From Streptomyces cacaoi (GTDB lineage Bacteria; Actinomycetota; Actinomycetes; Streptomycetales; Streptomycetaceae): a stretch of DNA of 64,000 nt. Shown piece after piece: positions 1 to 8,888 of the stretch. The position numbers were made by a program, and so were the translations under genes. The stretch is taken from contig NZ_BJMM01000025.1 of NCBI RefSeq assembly GCF_006539165.1, positions 42,009 through 106,008 of the forward strand, read 5' to 3'. Each line of letters starts with the position of its first letter. The first letter of the stretch is position 1. The notes under the pieces are model-generated. The model ran no database searches. It saw nothing but the letters and a program-made list of their open reading frames with translations, and was not told where the DNA came from.

Positions 1-217
1 CGCTGCCCGGCTCCTGCGGCCGGAACATGAAGTAGGTGCGGAACTCCTCCCACGGTGCGGCGAGGTCTCCCTCGTCGTCGACGACGTACTTCAGCTCCAT
101 CTGGTCGAGAAGCTGCTTCACCAGGTCCTGGTCCGGAACGACCGGGCCGGTCGGGCCCGTCTCCTCCGGCTCGGGCTGTCCCCCGAAGTTCGGGATCGAG
201 GAGGGGTCGATGCTCAC
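1..217 (-). CDS. YbjN domain-containing protein (N-terminal part, runs off the window)
   Basis: The reading frame starts at GTG 217 (MSIDPSSIPNF...) behind a GAAGGGA ribosome site and runs off the left edge, so only about 72 residues are visible. They contain the start of a YbjN-type sensory domain (DLVKQLLDQMELKYVVDDEG, then FRTYFMFRPQ). YbjN domains resemble type III chaperone folds; in actinobacteria the proteins are uncharacterised. It lies downstream of clpB on the same strand with a gap of about 100 bases, so co-transcription is possible. Family assignment is from the visible N-terminus only. Confidence 0.7.
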   Translation of the reverse strand, partial: MSIDPSSIPNFGGQPEPEETGPTGPVVPDQDLVKQLLDQMELKYVVDDEGDLAAPWEEFRTYFMFRPQEPGS

Positions 218-320
218 GTGGGTGTTCCCTTCATACGGCTGGCCGCCATCCTCCCGTACCGTCCCCCCGCGATGACAACCCTGCGGGTACCCGGCCCCCT
301 CCGTTCACCCTTCGCCGGGC

Positions 321-2951
321 TCAGGCGGCCCGCTCGGGCTCGGCCGCCCCGACCATGAGTCCGTCCCAGCCGGTGACGTGATCCACCCGCACCACGTCGC
401 CGTCCCGCACCTCGCCGGAGAGGATCTCCCGGGCCAGCTGGTCGCCGATGGCCGTCTGCACCAGCCGGCGCAGCGGCCGGGCGCCGTACGCGGGGTCGTT
501 CCCCTCGACGGCCAGCCACTCCAGCGCCGCGGGCGTCACATCGAGCGTCAGCCGGCGCTCGGCCAGCCGCGCCTGGAGGGCGTCGACCTGGAGCCGGGCG
601 ATGCTGCGCAGCTCGTCCCCGGCGAGCGCCGAGAAGACGACGAGGTCGTCGAGCCGGTTGAGGAACTCGGGCCGGAAGGCCGACCGGACGGCGGCGAGCA
701 CCTGCTCCCGCTTCTCGTCCTCCTTCTCCAGGGGGTCCATCAGGTACTGGCTGCCCAGGTTGGAGGTGAGGATGAGGATGGTGTTGCGGAAGTCGACGGT
801 GCGGCCCTGGCCGTCGGTGAGCCGGCCGTCGTCGAGCACCTGGAGCAGCACGTCGAAGACGTCGTGGTGCGCCTTCTCCACCTCGTCCAGCAGGACGACG
901 CTGTACGGGCGGCGCCGCACGGCCTCGGTGAGCTGGCCGCCCTCCTCGTAGCCGACGTAGCCGGGGGGCGCGCCCACCAGCCGGGCCACCGAGTGCTTCT
1001 CGCCGTACTCGCTCATGTCGATCCGGACCATGGCCCGCTCGTCGTCGAACAGGAAGTCGGCCAGCGCCTTGGCCAGCTCTGTCTTGCCGACACCGGTGGG
1101 GCCGAGGAACAGGAAGGAGCCGGTGGGGCGGTTGGGGTCGGCGATGCCGGCGCGGGTGCGGCGCACCGCGTCGGAGACGGCGCGCACGGCCTGCGTCTGG
1201 CCGATCAGCCGCTTGCCCAGCTCGTCCTCCATGCGCAGCAGCTTCTGCGTCTCGCCCTCCAGGAGGCGCCCGGCGGGGATGCCCGTCCAAGAGGCGACGA
1301 CGTCGGCGATGTCGTCCGAGCCGACCTCCTCCTTGACCATCTTGTCGCGGTTGCCGCGCTCCGCCGTCTCCTTCTTGGCCTCTTCCTCCTCCTCGGCGGC
1401 CTCCTCCAGCTCCCGCTCCAGGGCCGGGATCTCGCCGTAGAGCAGCTTGGACGCGGTGTCGAAGTCCCCGTCGCGCTGGGCGCGTTCGGCCTGGCCGTGC
1501 AGCTCGTCGAGGCGTTCCTTCAGCTCGCCGACGCGGTTGAGGCCCTGCTTCTCCTTCTCCCAGCGGGCGGTGAGGCCGCGCAGCTCCTCCTCCTTGTCGG
1601 CCAGCTCGCGGCGCAGCCGCTCCAGGCGTTCGACGGAGGCCGGGTCGGTCTCCTTGCCCAGCGCCAGCTCCTCCATCTTGAGCCGGTCCACCGAGCGCTG
1701 GAGTTCGTCGATCTCGACGGGCGAGGAGTCGATCTCCATCCGGAGCCGGGAGGCGGCCTCGTCCACGAGGTCGATCGCCTTGTCCGGCAGGAACCGGGAG
1801 GTGATGTAGCGGTCGGAGAGCGTGGCGGCGGCGACCAGCGCGCTGTCGGAGATCTGCACCTTGTGGTGCGCCTCGTAGCGTCCCTTGAGCCCGCGGAGGA
1901 TCGCGATGGAGTCCTCGACGGTGGGCTCGGCGACCAGCACCTGCTGGAAACGGCGCTCCAGCGCCGGGTCCTTCTCGATGCGCTCGCGGTACTCGTCCAG
2001 CGTCGTCGCGCCGACCATGCGCAGCTCGCCGCGCGCCAGCATCGGCTTGAGCATGTTGCCCGCGTCCATCGCCGAGTCGCCGCCGGCGCCCGCGCCGACG
2101 ACGGTGTGCAGCTCGTCGATGAAGGTGATGATCTGGCCCTCGCTCTCCTTGATCTCGGAGAGGACGGTCTTGAGGCGTTCCTCGAACTCGCCGCGGTACT
2201 TCGCGCCGGCCACCATCGCCCCCAGGTCGAGCGCCACCAGCCGCTTGTCCCGCAGCGACTCGGGCACGTCGCCCTTGACGACGCGCTGGGCCAGCCCCTC
2301 GACGACGGCGGTCTTGCCGACTCCGGGCTCGCCGATCAGCACCGGGTTGTTCTTGGTGCGCCGGGAGAGCACCTGGACGACGCGGCGGATCTCCTGGTCG
2401 CGCCCGATGACCGGGTCGAGCTTGCCCTCGCGGGCCGCGGCCGTCAGATCGGTGCCGAACTTCTCCAGCGCCTTGTAGGTGCCCTCCGGGTCGGGGGTGG
2501 TGACCCGGCGGCTGCCGCGCTGGGTCTGGAAGGCGTCCAGCAGCTTCTTGTCCGTCGCGCCCTGCTCGGCCAGCAGTTCACCGGTCTGCCCGCCCTTGGC
2601 GGCGAGGCCGATGAGCAGGTGCTCGGTGGAGACGAAGCTGTCGCCCAGCTCCTTGGCGCGCTGCGCGGCGTCCGCGACGACGGCCAGCAGCTCGCGGTCC
2701 GCCTGGGGCCGGGCGACCGTGGAGCCCTGGACGCTCGGGAGCGCGGCGAGCAGCCGTTCGGCCCCCGAGCGGAGGGCGGCCTGATCGGCCTCGACGGCGG
2801 CGACCAGGTCCTGGATGTTCTCGTTCTCCTCCCCCGTGAGCAGGGAGAGGAGCAGATGGGCCGGCGTGATGTCCGGGTGGCCGCCGGCGACGGCGCGCTC
2901 GTTGGCCGCGCTGATCGCGTCCCGGCTCCTGTTGGTCAGCTCCGCGTCCAC
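321..2951 (-). CDS. clpB: ATP-dependent chaperone ClpB
   Basis: Hsp100 disaggregase that threads aggregated proteins with DnaK help. It has the ClpN repeat domain (about residues 1-145), a first AAA+ module with Walker A GEPGVGKT and Walker B ITFIDELH, a long coiled-coil middle domain rich in Glu/Arg, and a second AAA+ module with GPTGVGKT and VVLLDEVEKAH. At about 876 residues it is full length. I chose GTG 2951 (VDAELTNRSRDAI) because this is the conserved N-terminus and AGAAGGAG sits 9 bases upstream; an in-frame ATG at 2981 would place that ribosome site inside the gene. A HAIR operator at 3024-3044 indicates HspR repression. Confidence 0.96.
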   Translation of the reverse strand: MDAELTNRSRDAISAANERAVAGGHPDITPAHLLLSLLTGEENENIQDLVAAVEADQAALRSGAERLLAALPSVQGSTVARPQADRELLAVVADAAQRAKELGDSFVSTEHLLIGLAAKGGQTGELLAEQGATDKKLLDAFQTQRGSRRVTTPDPEGTYKALEKFGTDLTAAAREGKLDPVIGRDQEIRRVVQVLSRRTKNNPVLIGEPGVGKTAVVEGLAQRVVKGDVPESLRDKRLVALDLGAMVAGAKYRGEFEERLKTVLSEIKESEGQIITFIDELHTVVGAGAGGDSAMDAGNMLKPMLARGELRMVGATTLDEYRERIEKDPALERRFQQVLVAEPTVEDSIAILRGLKGRYEAHHKVQISDSALVAAATLSDRYITSRFLPDKAIDLVDEAASRLRMEIDSSPVEIDELQRSVDRLKMEELALGKETDPASVERLERLRRELADKEEELRGLTARWEKEKQGLNRVGELKERLDELHGQAERAQRDGDFDTASKLLYGEIPALERELEEAAEEEEEAKKETAERGNRDKMVKEEVGSDDIADVVASWTGIPAGRLLEGETQKLLRMEDELGKRLIGQTQAVRAVSDAVRRTRAGIADPNRPTGSFLFLGPTGVGKTELAKALADFLFDDERAMVRIDMSEYGEKHSVARLVGAPPGYVGYEEGGQLTEAVRRRPYSVVLLDEVEKAHHDVFDVLLQVLDDGRLTDGQGRTVDFRNTILILTSNLGSQYLMDPLEKEDEKREQVLAAVRSAFRPEFLNRLDDLVVFSALAGDELRSIARLQVDALQARLAERRLTLDVTPAALEWLAVEGNDPAYGARPLRRLVQTAIGDQLAREILSGEVRDGDVVRVDHVTGWDGLMVGAAEPERAA

Positions 2952-3023
2952 TGTCCTGCGCTCCTTCTCTGGCTTCGCCACCTACTGCTACTTGGCCTGC
3001 TTGCCATGGGTCGCCTGCAACAA

Positions 3024-3044
3024 CTTGAGTCTACCGCACTCAAT
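3024..3044 (-). promoter_or_regulatory. HAIR element (HspR operator) of clpB
   Basis: CTTGAGT-N7-ACTCAAT matches the HspR operator consensus CTTGAGT-N7-ACTCAAG at 13 of 14 fixed positions. It is 73 bases upstream of the clpB GTG, and hspR lies about 1.3 kb away. This places clpB in the heat-shock regulon shared with dnaK. Confidence 0.9.
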
Positions 3045-3280
3045 ATGCTCAACCACCGGCCGCTCCCCGGTGTTCCCGCCCGGCACGACCGGTTTTCAGC
3101 CGTCGTGCCGGGGCCGGCAGCGGCTCCCGGACGACCCCGGCGACCCTTCGCACGGATGTACCCGGGCAGAATCCCGTGCGGAACCGCATCCGCTCAGCAC
3201 CCCCGGGTGTCTCCCGTAGACGCACATCGACAGCGCCGCACCACGACAGCGGCACCAGCAAGGGGAGGGATCTCGACACT

Positions 3281-4198
3281 GTGAAGACCCGCACCGCGAG
3301 AGCGCGCCGCGCCTCTGCTCTGCTCGTCACCACCGGAGCCGTCCTCGCGACGGGCGCGCTCAGCGCCCCCGCGCACGCGGCGGCCACCACCGCACCGGCC
3401 GCCGCCCCGGCAGCGGCGGCGAAGAAGCCGTCGATCGCCGCCAAGGGCGGCTACACGATGAAGAACGGCCGCACCACGTACAGCAAGGCGGCCGACACCC
3501 GCCGCTCCACCGGCTCGACGACGAAGATCATGACGGCCCGCGTGGTGCTCGCCCAGCCCAAGCTGAACCTGAACCGCAAGGTCAAGGTCCAGAAGGCGTA
3601 CAGCGACTACATCGTCCGCAACACCGCCTCCTCGGCCCGGCTGATCGTCGGGGACAAGGTGACGGTCCGCCAGCTGCTGTACGGGATGATGCTGCCGTCC
3701 GGCTGCGACGCCGCCTACGCGCTCGCCGACACCTTCGGCAGCGGCTCGTCCCGCTCGGCCCGGGTCAAGTCCTTCATCGGCAAGATGAACGCCCAGGCCC
3801 GCACCCTCGGCCTGAAGAACACCCACTTCGACTCGTTCGACGGGATCGGGAAGGGCAAGAACTACTCCACCCCGCGCGACCTGACGAAGCTGGCAGCGGA
3901 CGCCATGAAGAACTCCACGTTCCGCTCGGTCGTCGGAACCAGGTCGACGAAGCAGAAGGTCACCACCAAGAGCGGCGGCTACCGCTACATGAACTGGTCG
4001 AACACCAACCCGCTGCTCGGCGCCTACAGCGGCACCACCGGTGTGAAGACCGGCTCCGGCCCCGAGGCCAAGTACTGCCTGGTGTTCGCCGCCACCCGCG
4101 GCGGCAAGACGGTCACCGGCACCGTCCTCGCCTCGACCTCCGCCGCCAAGCGGACGGCCGACGCCAAGAAGCTGCTCGGACACGCCTTCAGCGCGTAA
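3281..4198 (+). CDS. D-alanyl-D-alanine carboxypeptidase, S11 family (low-molecular-weight PBP), secreted
   Basis: Penicillin-binding protein that trims the terminal D-Ala of peptidoglycan stem peptides outside the membrane. The start is GTG 3281 with GGGGAGGGA just upstream. Residues 1-34 form a signal peptide (RRASALLVTT..., cleavage near AHA-A) followed by an Ala/Pro linker. Catalytic motifs are visible: S79-TTK82 (SxxK), SGC at about 140-142 (the usual SxN is SGC, as in many actinobacterial members) and KTG in GVKTGSG near residue 250. It is about 305 residues, without the long C-terminal domain of DacA/PBP5. It converges on hspR and shares a bidirectional terminator with it. Confidence 0.9.
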   Translation: MKTRTARARRASALLVTTGAVLATGALSAPAHAAATTAPAAAPAAAAKKPSIAAKGGYTMKNGRTTYSKAADTRRSTGSTTKIMTARVVLAQPKLNLNRKVKVQKAYSDYIVRNTASSARLIVGDKVTVRQLLYGMMLPSGCDAAYALADTFGSGSSRSARVKSFIGKMNAQARTLGLKNTHFDSFDGIGKGKNYSTPRDLTKLAADAMKNSTFRSVVGTRSTKQKVTTKSGGYRYMNWSNTNPLLGAYSGTTGVKTGSGPEAKYCLVFAATRGGKTVTGTVLASTSAAKRTADAKKLLGHAFSA

Positions 4199-4211
4199 CC
4201 CCCGCCCGCCG

Positions 4212-4253
4212 GGCCGCCGTTCCCCGCGGTACGCACCACGGGGAACGGCGGCC
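4212..4253. terminator. Bidirectional terminator between the carboxypeptidase gene and hspR
   Basis: A perfect 15-bp inverted repeat (GGCCGCCGTTCCCCG at 4212-4226, complement at 4239-4253) with a 12-base loop lies between two convergent genes. There is no long T tract, as is common in Streptomyces. Confidence 0.8.
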
Positions 4254-4300
4254 ACCGGGGTACGGGACGGCGGAAACGGAACCGCGCGCGGCCGGTCGCG

Positions 4301-4771
4301 TCAGTCGCGCGGCTTCGGCCGCCAGACGACCAGGGCGCTGGACTGCCGCACATCGTGGTACGGCACCAGATCCCGGCGGTAGGAGGCGTGCACCTGCGCC
4401 TCGCGCTGCTGCATCGCCGCCGCCGCGCCCTCCACGGCCGAGGACAGCTCGGCCACCTGCTGCTTGAGCGCCGCGACCTGCTGCTCCAGCTCGATGATGC
4501 GCTTGATCCCGGCCAGATTGATGCCCTCGTCCTGGCTGAGCCGCTGCACCTCGCGGAGCAGCTCGATGTCGCGCGCCGAATAGCGGCGGCCCCGCCCCGC
4601 CGTGCGGTCCGGCGAGACGAGCCCCAGCCGGTCGTACTGCCGCAGCGTCTGCGGGTGCAGCCCCGAGAGCTGCGCGGCGACCGAGATGACGTAGACCGGC
4701 GACTCGTCGGTCAGCTCGTACGCCGCGGCACGTGCCGCGTGACCCCGCCTGCGTCCGTCCCGGCCATCCAC
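4301..4771 (-). CDS. hspR: Heat-shock repressor HspR (MerR family)
   Basis: Repressor of the dnaK operon and clpB; in Streptomyces it binds HAIR sites with DnaK as co-repressor. The MerR-type helix-turn-helix spans about residues 26-95 (VYVISVAAQLSGLHPQTLRQ, then RYSARDIELL), followed by a dimerisation coiled coil (ELEQQVAALKQQVAEL) and a hydrophobic tail ending VVWRPKPRD. The start is GTG 4771, two bases from the dnaJ stop, with its GGGAG ribosome site inside dnaJ. As the last gene of the dnaK operon it autoregulates through the HAIR elements at 8604-8676. Confidence 0.96.
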   Translation of the reverse strand: MDGRDGRRRGHAARAAAYELTDESPVYVISVAAQLSGLHPQTLRQYDRLGLVSPDRTAGRGRRYSARDIELLREVQRLSQDEGINLAGIKRIIELEQQVAALKQQVAELSSAVEGAAAAMQQREAQVHASYRRDLVPYHDVRQSSALVVWRPKPRD

Positions 4772-4772
4772 G

Positions 4773-5966
4773 TCATTCTCCCTTCGCGGCCTTGAAGAGT
4801 GCCGCCCGCGGGTCCTCGCCCGCCGTCGCGTCCCGGTACGACTCCAGTGAGTCCCTTGCCTTGTCGTTCAGATCCCCGGGGACGGTCACCTCGACCGTCA
4901 CCAGCAGATCGCCTCGCGTGCCGTCCTTGCGGACGGCCCCCTTGCCCCGCGCCCTCATGGTGCGCCCGGACGGTGTGCCGGCCGGGACCTTGAGCGTGAC
5001 GGGCGGGCCGCCCAGCGTCGGTACCTTCACTTCACCACCGAGCGCCGCCTCCGGGAAGGTGACGGGCACCGTGACGGTGAGGTTGTCGCCCTTGCGCCCG
5101 AAGACGGGGTGCTTGTCGACGTGCACGACGACGTACAGATCGCCGTTCGGCCCGCCGCGCTCGCCCGGGGCGCCCTTGCCGCGCAGCCGGATGCGCTGCC
5201 CGTCGCTCACACCGGCGGGGATGCGCACCTGCATCGTCCGCGAACTCGTCGCCCGGCCCGAGCCCTTGCAGGTCTCGCACGGGTCCTGCGCGATCAGACC
5301 GCGGCCCTTGCAGTCCACGCACGGATCGGTCAGCGAGAAGCCGCCGCCCGCGCCGCGCGAGACCTGCCCGGTGCCCACACACGTGGGGCACACCCGCGGC
5401 GAGCCGTTCTTGTCGCCCGTGCCCGAGCAGTCCTTGCAGGCCGCGCTGGAGGACATGCGCAGCGGGACGGTCGCGCCGTCCACGGCCTCGGTGAAGCTCA
5501 GCGTCACCTCGGACTCGATGTCCTGGCCGCGGCGCGGCTGGGTGCGGGTGCCGGCGCCGCCGCGGTTGAACAGGCCGCCGAAGACGTCGCCGAGCCCGCC
5601 GCCGAAGCCGCCGGCCCCGCCGCCGCCCGTGCCGCCCCCGCCGGGGGCGCCGCCGAACAGGTCGCTCAGGTCGAAGTTGAACGACCCGCCGCCCGGCCCG
5701 CCGGCGCCGCCCGGCCGGAAACCACCGTTGCCGAACAGGGCGCGCGCCTCGTCGTACTCCTTGCGCCGCTTCGGGTCGCCGAGCACGTCGTACGCCTCGG
5801 AGGCGTCCTTGAAGCGCTCCTCCGCCTTCGGGTCACCGGCGTTGGCGTCCGGGTGGTTCTCCCGGGCCAGCTTGCGGTACGCCTTCTTGATCTCGGCTTC
5901 GGTCGCGTCCTTGGGGACGCCGAGGACCTTGTAGTAGTCCTTCTCGATGAAGTCCTTGGTGCTCAT
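4773..5966 (-). CDS. dnaJ: Chaperone protein DnaJ
   Basis: Hsp40 co-chaperone that stimulates DnaK ATPase and delivers clients. It has a J domain (residues about 8-75 with HPD in ARENHPDAN), a Gly-rich G/F region (about 85-150), a zinc-binding domain with four CxxCxGxG-like repeats (CKDCSGTG, CPTCVGTG, CVDCKGRG, CETCKGSG) and C-terminal substrate domains. At 397 residues it is a normal type I DnaJ. It lies between grpE and hspR in the heat-shock operon; the ATG at 5966 has an AGGAGGGACG ribosome site. Confidence 0.97.
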   Translation of the reverse strand: MSTKDFIEKDYYKVLGVPKDATEAEIKKAYRKLARENHPDANAGDPKAEERFKDASEAYDVLGDPKRRKEYDEARALFGNGGFRPGGAGGPGGGSFNFDLSDLFGGAPGGGGTGGGGAGGFGGGLGDVFGGLFNRGGAGTRTQPRRGQDIESEVTLSFTEAVDGATVPLRMSSSAACKDCSGTGDKNGSPRVCPTCVGTGQVSRGAGGGFSLTDPCVDCKGRGLIAQDPCETCKGSGRATSSRTMQVRIPAGVSDGQRIRLRGKGAPGERGGPNGDLYVVVHVDKHPVFGRKGDNLTVTVPVTFPEAALGGEVKVPTLGGPPVTLKVPAGTPSGRTMRARGKGAVRKDGTRGDLLVTVEVTVPGDLNDKARDSLESYRDATAGEDPRAALFKAAKGE

Positions 5967-5993
5967 CCTCGACGTCCCTCCTCCCGGCCTCGG

Positions 5994-6704
5994 TCAGGCC
6001 TCGTCCGGGCCACCGTTCTCCTCTTCAGCTGCCCCGTCGCCCGGCTCGCCCTTGCCGGAACCCGGCTGCGGCTCGGCGACACCGACCCGCGCGGGGCGGA
6101 TCGTCCGCTCGCCGATCCGGTACCCGGGCTGCAAGATCTGCACGCACGTGGTCTCCGTGACATCGGGCGAGTAGGAGTGCATGAGCGCCTCGTGGACCGT
6201 CGGGTCGAAGGGCTCGCCCTCCTTGCCGAACTGCATCAGGCCCATCTTCGCGACGACCGTCTCCAGCGACTCGGCCACCGACTTGAAGCCGCCGACCAGT
6301 TCGCCGTGGTCCCGCGCACGCCCGATGTCGTCCAGCACCGGCAGCAGTTCGGTCAGCAGATTCGCGACGGCGATCTCCTTGACCGCCGCACGGTCCCGCT
6401 CGACCCTGCGGCGGTAGTTCTGGAACTCCGCCTGGAGCCGCTGCAGATCCTGCGTCCGCTCGTTCAGCGCCGTGCGCAGCTGATCCGGGTCGCCGGGGGT
6501 CTCCCCGCCGTCCTTCGCCGCGCCGTCGGCACCGGCCTGCTCATCCTGCTCGTGCTGCATGTCCCGCGCCGTGTCCGCATCGTGCTCGTCGTTGTCCCCG
6601 GCCGGGGCGCCGGCCGCCGCCTCCTGCTCGGAGGCGGGGGCCGGCTCGGTGGCGTCGGCGGGGACGTCGGGCTTCTGCTCGAAGCCCGGGGTCTCCTCCG
6701 TCAC
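5994..6704 (-). CDS. grpE: Nucleotide exchange factor GrpE
   Basis: It releases ADP from DnaK. The first 75 or so residues are acidic and low in complexity; a long coiled coil (LRTALNERTQDLQRLQAEFQ) and the conserved beta-wing domain follow (FDPTVHEALM..., then GYRIGERTIRPARVGV). The GTG start at 6704 overlaps the dnaK stop by 4 bp (GTGA), indicating translational coupling. At 236 residues it is slightly long because of the acidic N- and C-terminal tails, as usual in Streptomyces. Confidence 0.95.
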   Translation of the reverse strand: MTEETPGFEQKPDVPADATEPAPASEQEAAAGAPAGDNDEHDADTARDMQHEQDEQAGADGAAKDGGETPGDPDQLRTALNERTQDLQRLQAEFQNYRRRVERDRAAVKEIAVANLLTELLPVLDDIGRARDHGELVGGFKSVAESLETVVAKMGLMQFGKEGEPFDPTVHEALMHSYSPDVTETTCVQILQPGYRIGERTIRPARVGVAEPQPGSGKGEPGDGAAEEENGGPDEA

Positions 6705-8581
6705 GCCGCACCACCCTTGGGCTTCTGCTGGTCGTCGTCGACGATCTCGGCGTCGACGACGTCGTCCTCGCCGCCGCCCTCGGCCTTCGCACCGCCGGCC
6801 TCGGCACCGCCGGCCGCGGCACCCGCCTCGGCGCCGCCCTGGGCCTGCTGTGCGTCGGCGTACATGGCCTGGCCGAGCTTCTGGCTGGTGGCCGCGACCT
6901 TCTCGGACGCCTCGCGGATGGCCGCGGTGTCCTCGCCCTTCAGCTTCTCCTTGAGGTCGTTGACCGCGGTCTCGACCTCCGTCTTCGTCTCCGCCGGGAC
7001 CTTCTCCTCGTTGTCCTTGAGGAACTTCTCGGTGGTGTAGACGAGCTGCTCGGCCTGGTTGCGCGTCTCCGCGGACTCACGGCGCTTGGCGTCCTCGTCC
7101 GCGTACTGCTCGGCCTCGCGCATCATGCGCTCGATGTCTTCCTTCGGCAGGCTGGAGCCGCCGGTGACCTGCATCTTCTGTTCCTTGCCCGTGCCCAGGT
7201 CCTTCGCGGACACGTGCATGATGCCGTTCGCGTCGATGTCGAAGGTGACCTCGATCTGCGGCACGTTGCGCGGCGCCGGGGGCAGGCCGGTCAGCTCGAA
7301 CATGCCGAGCTTCTTGTTGTAGGCGGCGATCTCCCGCTCGCCCTGGAAGACCTGGATCTGCACCGACGGCTGGTTGTCCTCGGCCGTGGTGAAGGTCTCC
7401 GAACGCTTCGTCGGAATCGTGGTGTTGCGCTCGATGAGCTTGGTCATGATGCCGCCCTTGGTCTCGATGCCGAGGGACAGCGGGGTGACGTCCAGCAGCA
7501 GGACGTCCTTGACCTCGCCCTTGAGGACACCGGCCTGGAGCGAGGCGCCGATCGCGACGACCTCGTCCGGGTTGACGCCCTTGTTGGCCTCCTTGCCGCC
7601 GGTCAGCTCCTTGACCAGCTCGGCGACGGCCGGCATACGCGTCGAACCGCCGACGAGGACCACGTGGTCGATCTCGCTCAGCTGGACGCCCGCGTCCTTG
7701 ATGACGTTGTGGAACGGCGTCTTGCAGCGCTCCAGCAGATCCTGCGTCAGCTGCTGGAACTGCGCCCGGGTCAGCTTCTCGTCCAGGTGCAGCGGGCCCT
7801 CGGCGGAAGCGGTGATGTAGGGCAGGTTGATCGTCGTCTCGGTGGACGAGGACAGCTCGATCTTCGCCTTCTCCGCGGCCTCGCGCAGCCGCTGGAGGGC
7901 CATCTTGTCCTTGGAGAGGTCCACGCCGTGACCGGACTGGAACTGCTTGACCAGGTAGTCGACGACGCGCTGGTCCCAGTCGTCACCACCGAGCTGGTTG
8001 TCACCGTTGGTGGCCTTCACCTCGACGACACCGTCGCCGATCTCCAGCAGCGAGACGTCGAACGTACCGCCACCGAGGTCGAAGACCAGGATCGTCTGGT
8101 CCTCCTTCTCCAGGCCGTACGCCAGCGCCGCAGCGGTCGGCTCGTTGACGATGCGCAGGACGTTGAGGCCCGCGATCTCGCCGGCCTCCTTCGTCGACTG
8201 GCGCTCCGCGTCGTTGAAGTACGCCGGGACGGTGATCACCGCGTCGGTGACCTTCTCGCCCAGGTAGGACTCGGCGTCCCGCTTCAGCTTCTGGAGCACG
8301 AACGCGCTGATCTGCTGCGGGTTGAACTCCTTCTCGTCGATACCGATCTTCCAGTCGGTACCCATGTGCCGCTTGACCGACCGGATGGTGCGGTCCACGT
8401 TGGTGACTGCCTGCCGCTTGGCGACCTCGCCGACGAGGACCTCGCCGTTCTTCGCGAAGGCCACGACGGACGGCGTGGTCCTGGCGCCCTCGGCGTTGGT
8501 GATGACGGTGGGCTCACCGCCTTCGAGAACACTGACGACGGAGTTCGTCGTACCCAGGTCGATGCCGACCGCACGAGCCAT
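6701..8581 (-). CDS. dnaK: Molecular chaperone DnaK (Hsp70)
   Basis: Complete Hsp70: an actin-like ATPase domain (AVGIDLGTTNS at the N-terminus, then VFDLGGGTFDVSLLEIGDGV and the GGSTRMP signature), a substrate-binding domain, a helical lid and an acidic Gly/Ala-rich tail ending DDDQQKPKGGAA. The start is ATG 8581 (MARAVGIDLG), with GGAGGAA upstream; an in-frame upstream start at 8623 would add a non-conserved stretch overlapping the operator. First gene of the dnaK-grpE-dnaJ-hspR operon, repressed by HspR through two HAIR elements upstream. Confidence 0.98.
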   Translation of the reverse strand: MARAVGIDLGTTNSVVSVLEGGEPTVITNAEGARTTPSVVAFAKNGEVLVGEVAKRQAVTNVDRTIRSVKRHMGTDWKIGIDEKEFNPQQISAFVLQKLKRDAESYLGEKVTDAVITVPAYFNDAERQSTKEAGEIAGLNVLRIVNEPTAAALAYGLEKEDQTILVFDLGGGTFDVSLLEIGDGVVEVKATNGDNQLGGDDWDQRVVDYLVKQFQSGHGVDLSKDKMALQRLREAAEKAKIELSSSTETTINLPYITASAEGPLHLDEKLTRAQFQQLTQDLLERCKTPFHNVIKDAGVQLSEIDHVVLVGGSTRMPAVAELVKELTGGKEANKGVNPDEVVAIGASLQAGVLKGEVKDVLLLDVTPLSLGIETKGGIMTKLIERNTTIPTKRSETFTTAEDNQPSVQIQVFQGEREIAAYNKKLGMFELTGLPPAPRNVPQIEVTFDIDANGIMHVSAKDLGTGKEQKMQVTGGSSLPKEDIERMMREAEQYADEDAKRRESAETRNQAEQLVYTTEKFLKDNEEKVPAETKTEVETAVNDLKEKLKGEDTAAIREASEKVAATSQKLGQAMYADAQQAQGGAEAGAAAGGAEAGGAKAEGGGEDDVVDAEIVDDDQQKPKGGAA

Positions 8582-8603
8582 TTCGGGTTCCTCCAGCTGA
8601 TGT

Positions 8604-8676
8604 CTTGAGTGAAGCTGACTCAAGCGTGCCTCACCTTTCGCGCCGCGTCAAAAAGCCTGAGCGAAGTCGGCTCAAC
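8604..8676 (-). promoter_or_regulatory. Two HAIR elements (HspR operators) of the dnaK operon
   Basis: The proximal site at 8604-8624 is a perfect CTTGAGT-N7-ACTCAAG. A degenerate second site at 8656-8676 reads CCTGAGC-N7-GCTCAAC on the plus strand. Their centres are 52 bp apart, and both lie within 100 bases of the dnaK ATG, matching the multi-HAIR arrangement known for Streptomyces dnaK. Confidence 0.92.
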
Positions 8677-8842
8677 CTGACTGCTGGCGCCTCGCGCATG
8701 CCCCGGCGGACGGGCGCCCGCGGGCACCGACGGACACAGGGAGGCCGCAGCGGAAGAAGAACGGCCCGGGGAGGCACAAATCACCGGGGTTCGCGGTACA
8801 GCGCGCTGCACGGAGTGGGTAGTCTCATACGGACTGGATAAG

Positions 8843-8856
8843 TTACCGCTTAGTAA
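8843..8856. promoter_or_regulatory. TTAC-N6-GTAA inverted repeat before the EtfD-like gene
   Basis: TTACCGCTTAGTAA lies about 33 bases upstream of the ATG at 8889, in the likely promoter. Half-sites TTAC/GTAA resemble operators of actinobacterial TetR-type fatty-acid regulators, which would fit an enzyme of beta-oxidation electron flow. Only the sequence is seen; the regulator is inferred. Confidence 0.4.
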
Positions 8857-8888
8857 GAGATGCACCCGCAGGCCCGAGGAGCTCCGCC

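Noticed and set aside
378..3284. 968-codon plus-strand frame
   Set aside because: It lies antisense to clpB in the shadow frame typical of GC-rich genes; the product is Leu/Gly/Asp-rich without motifs.
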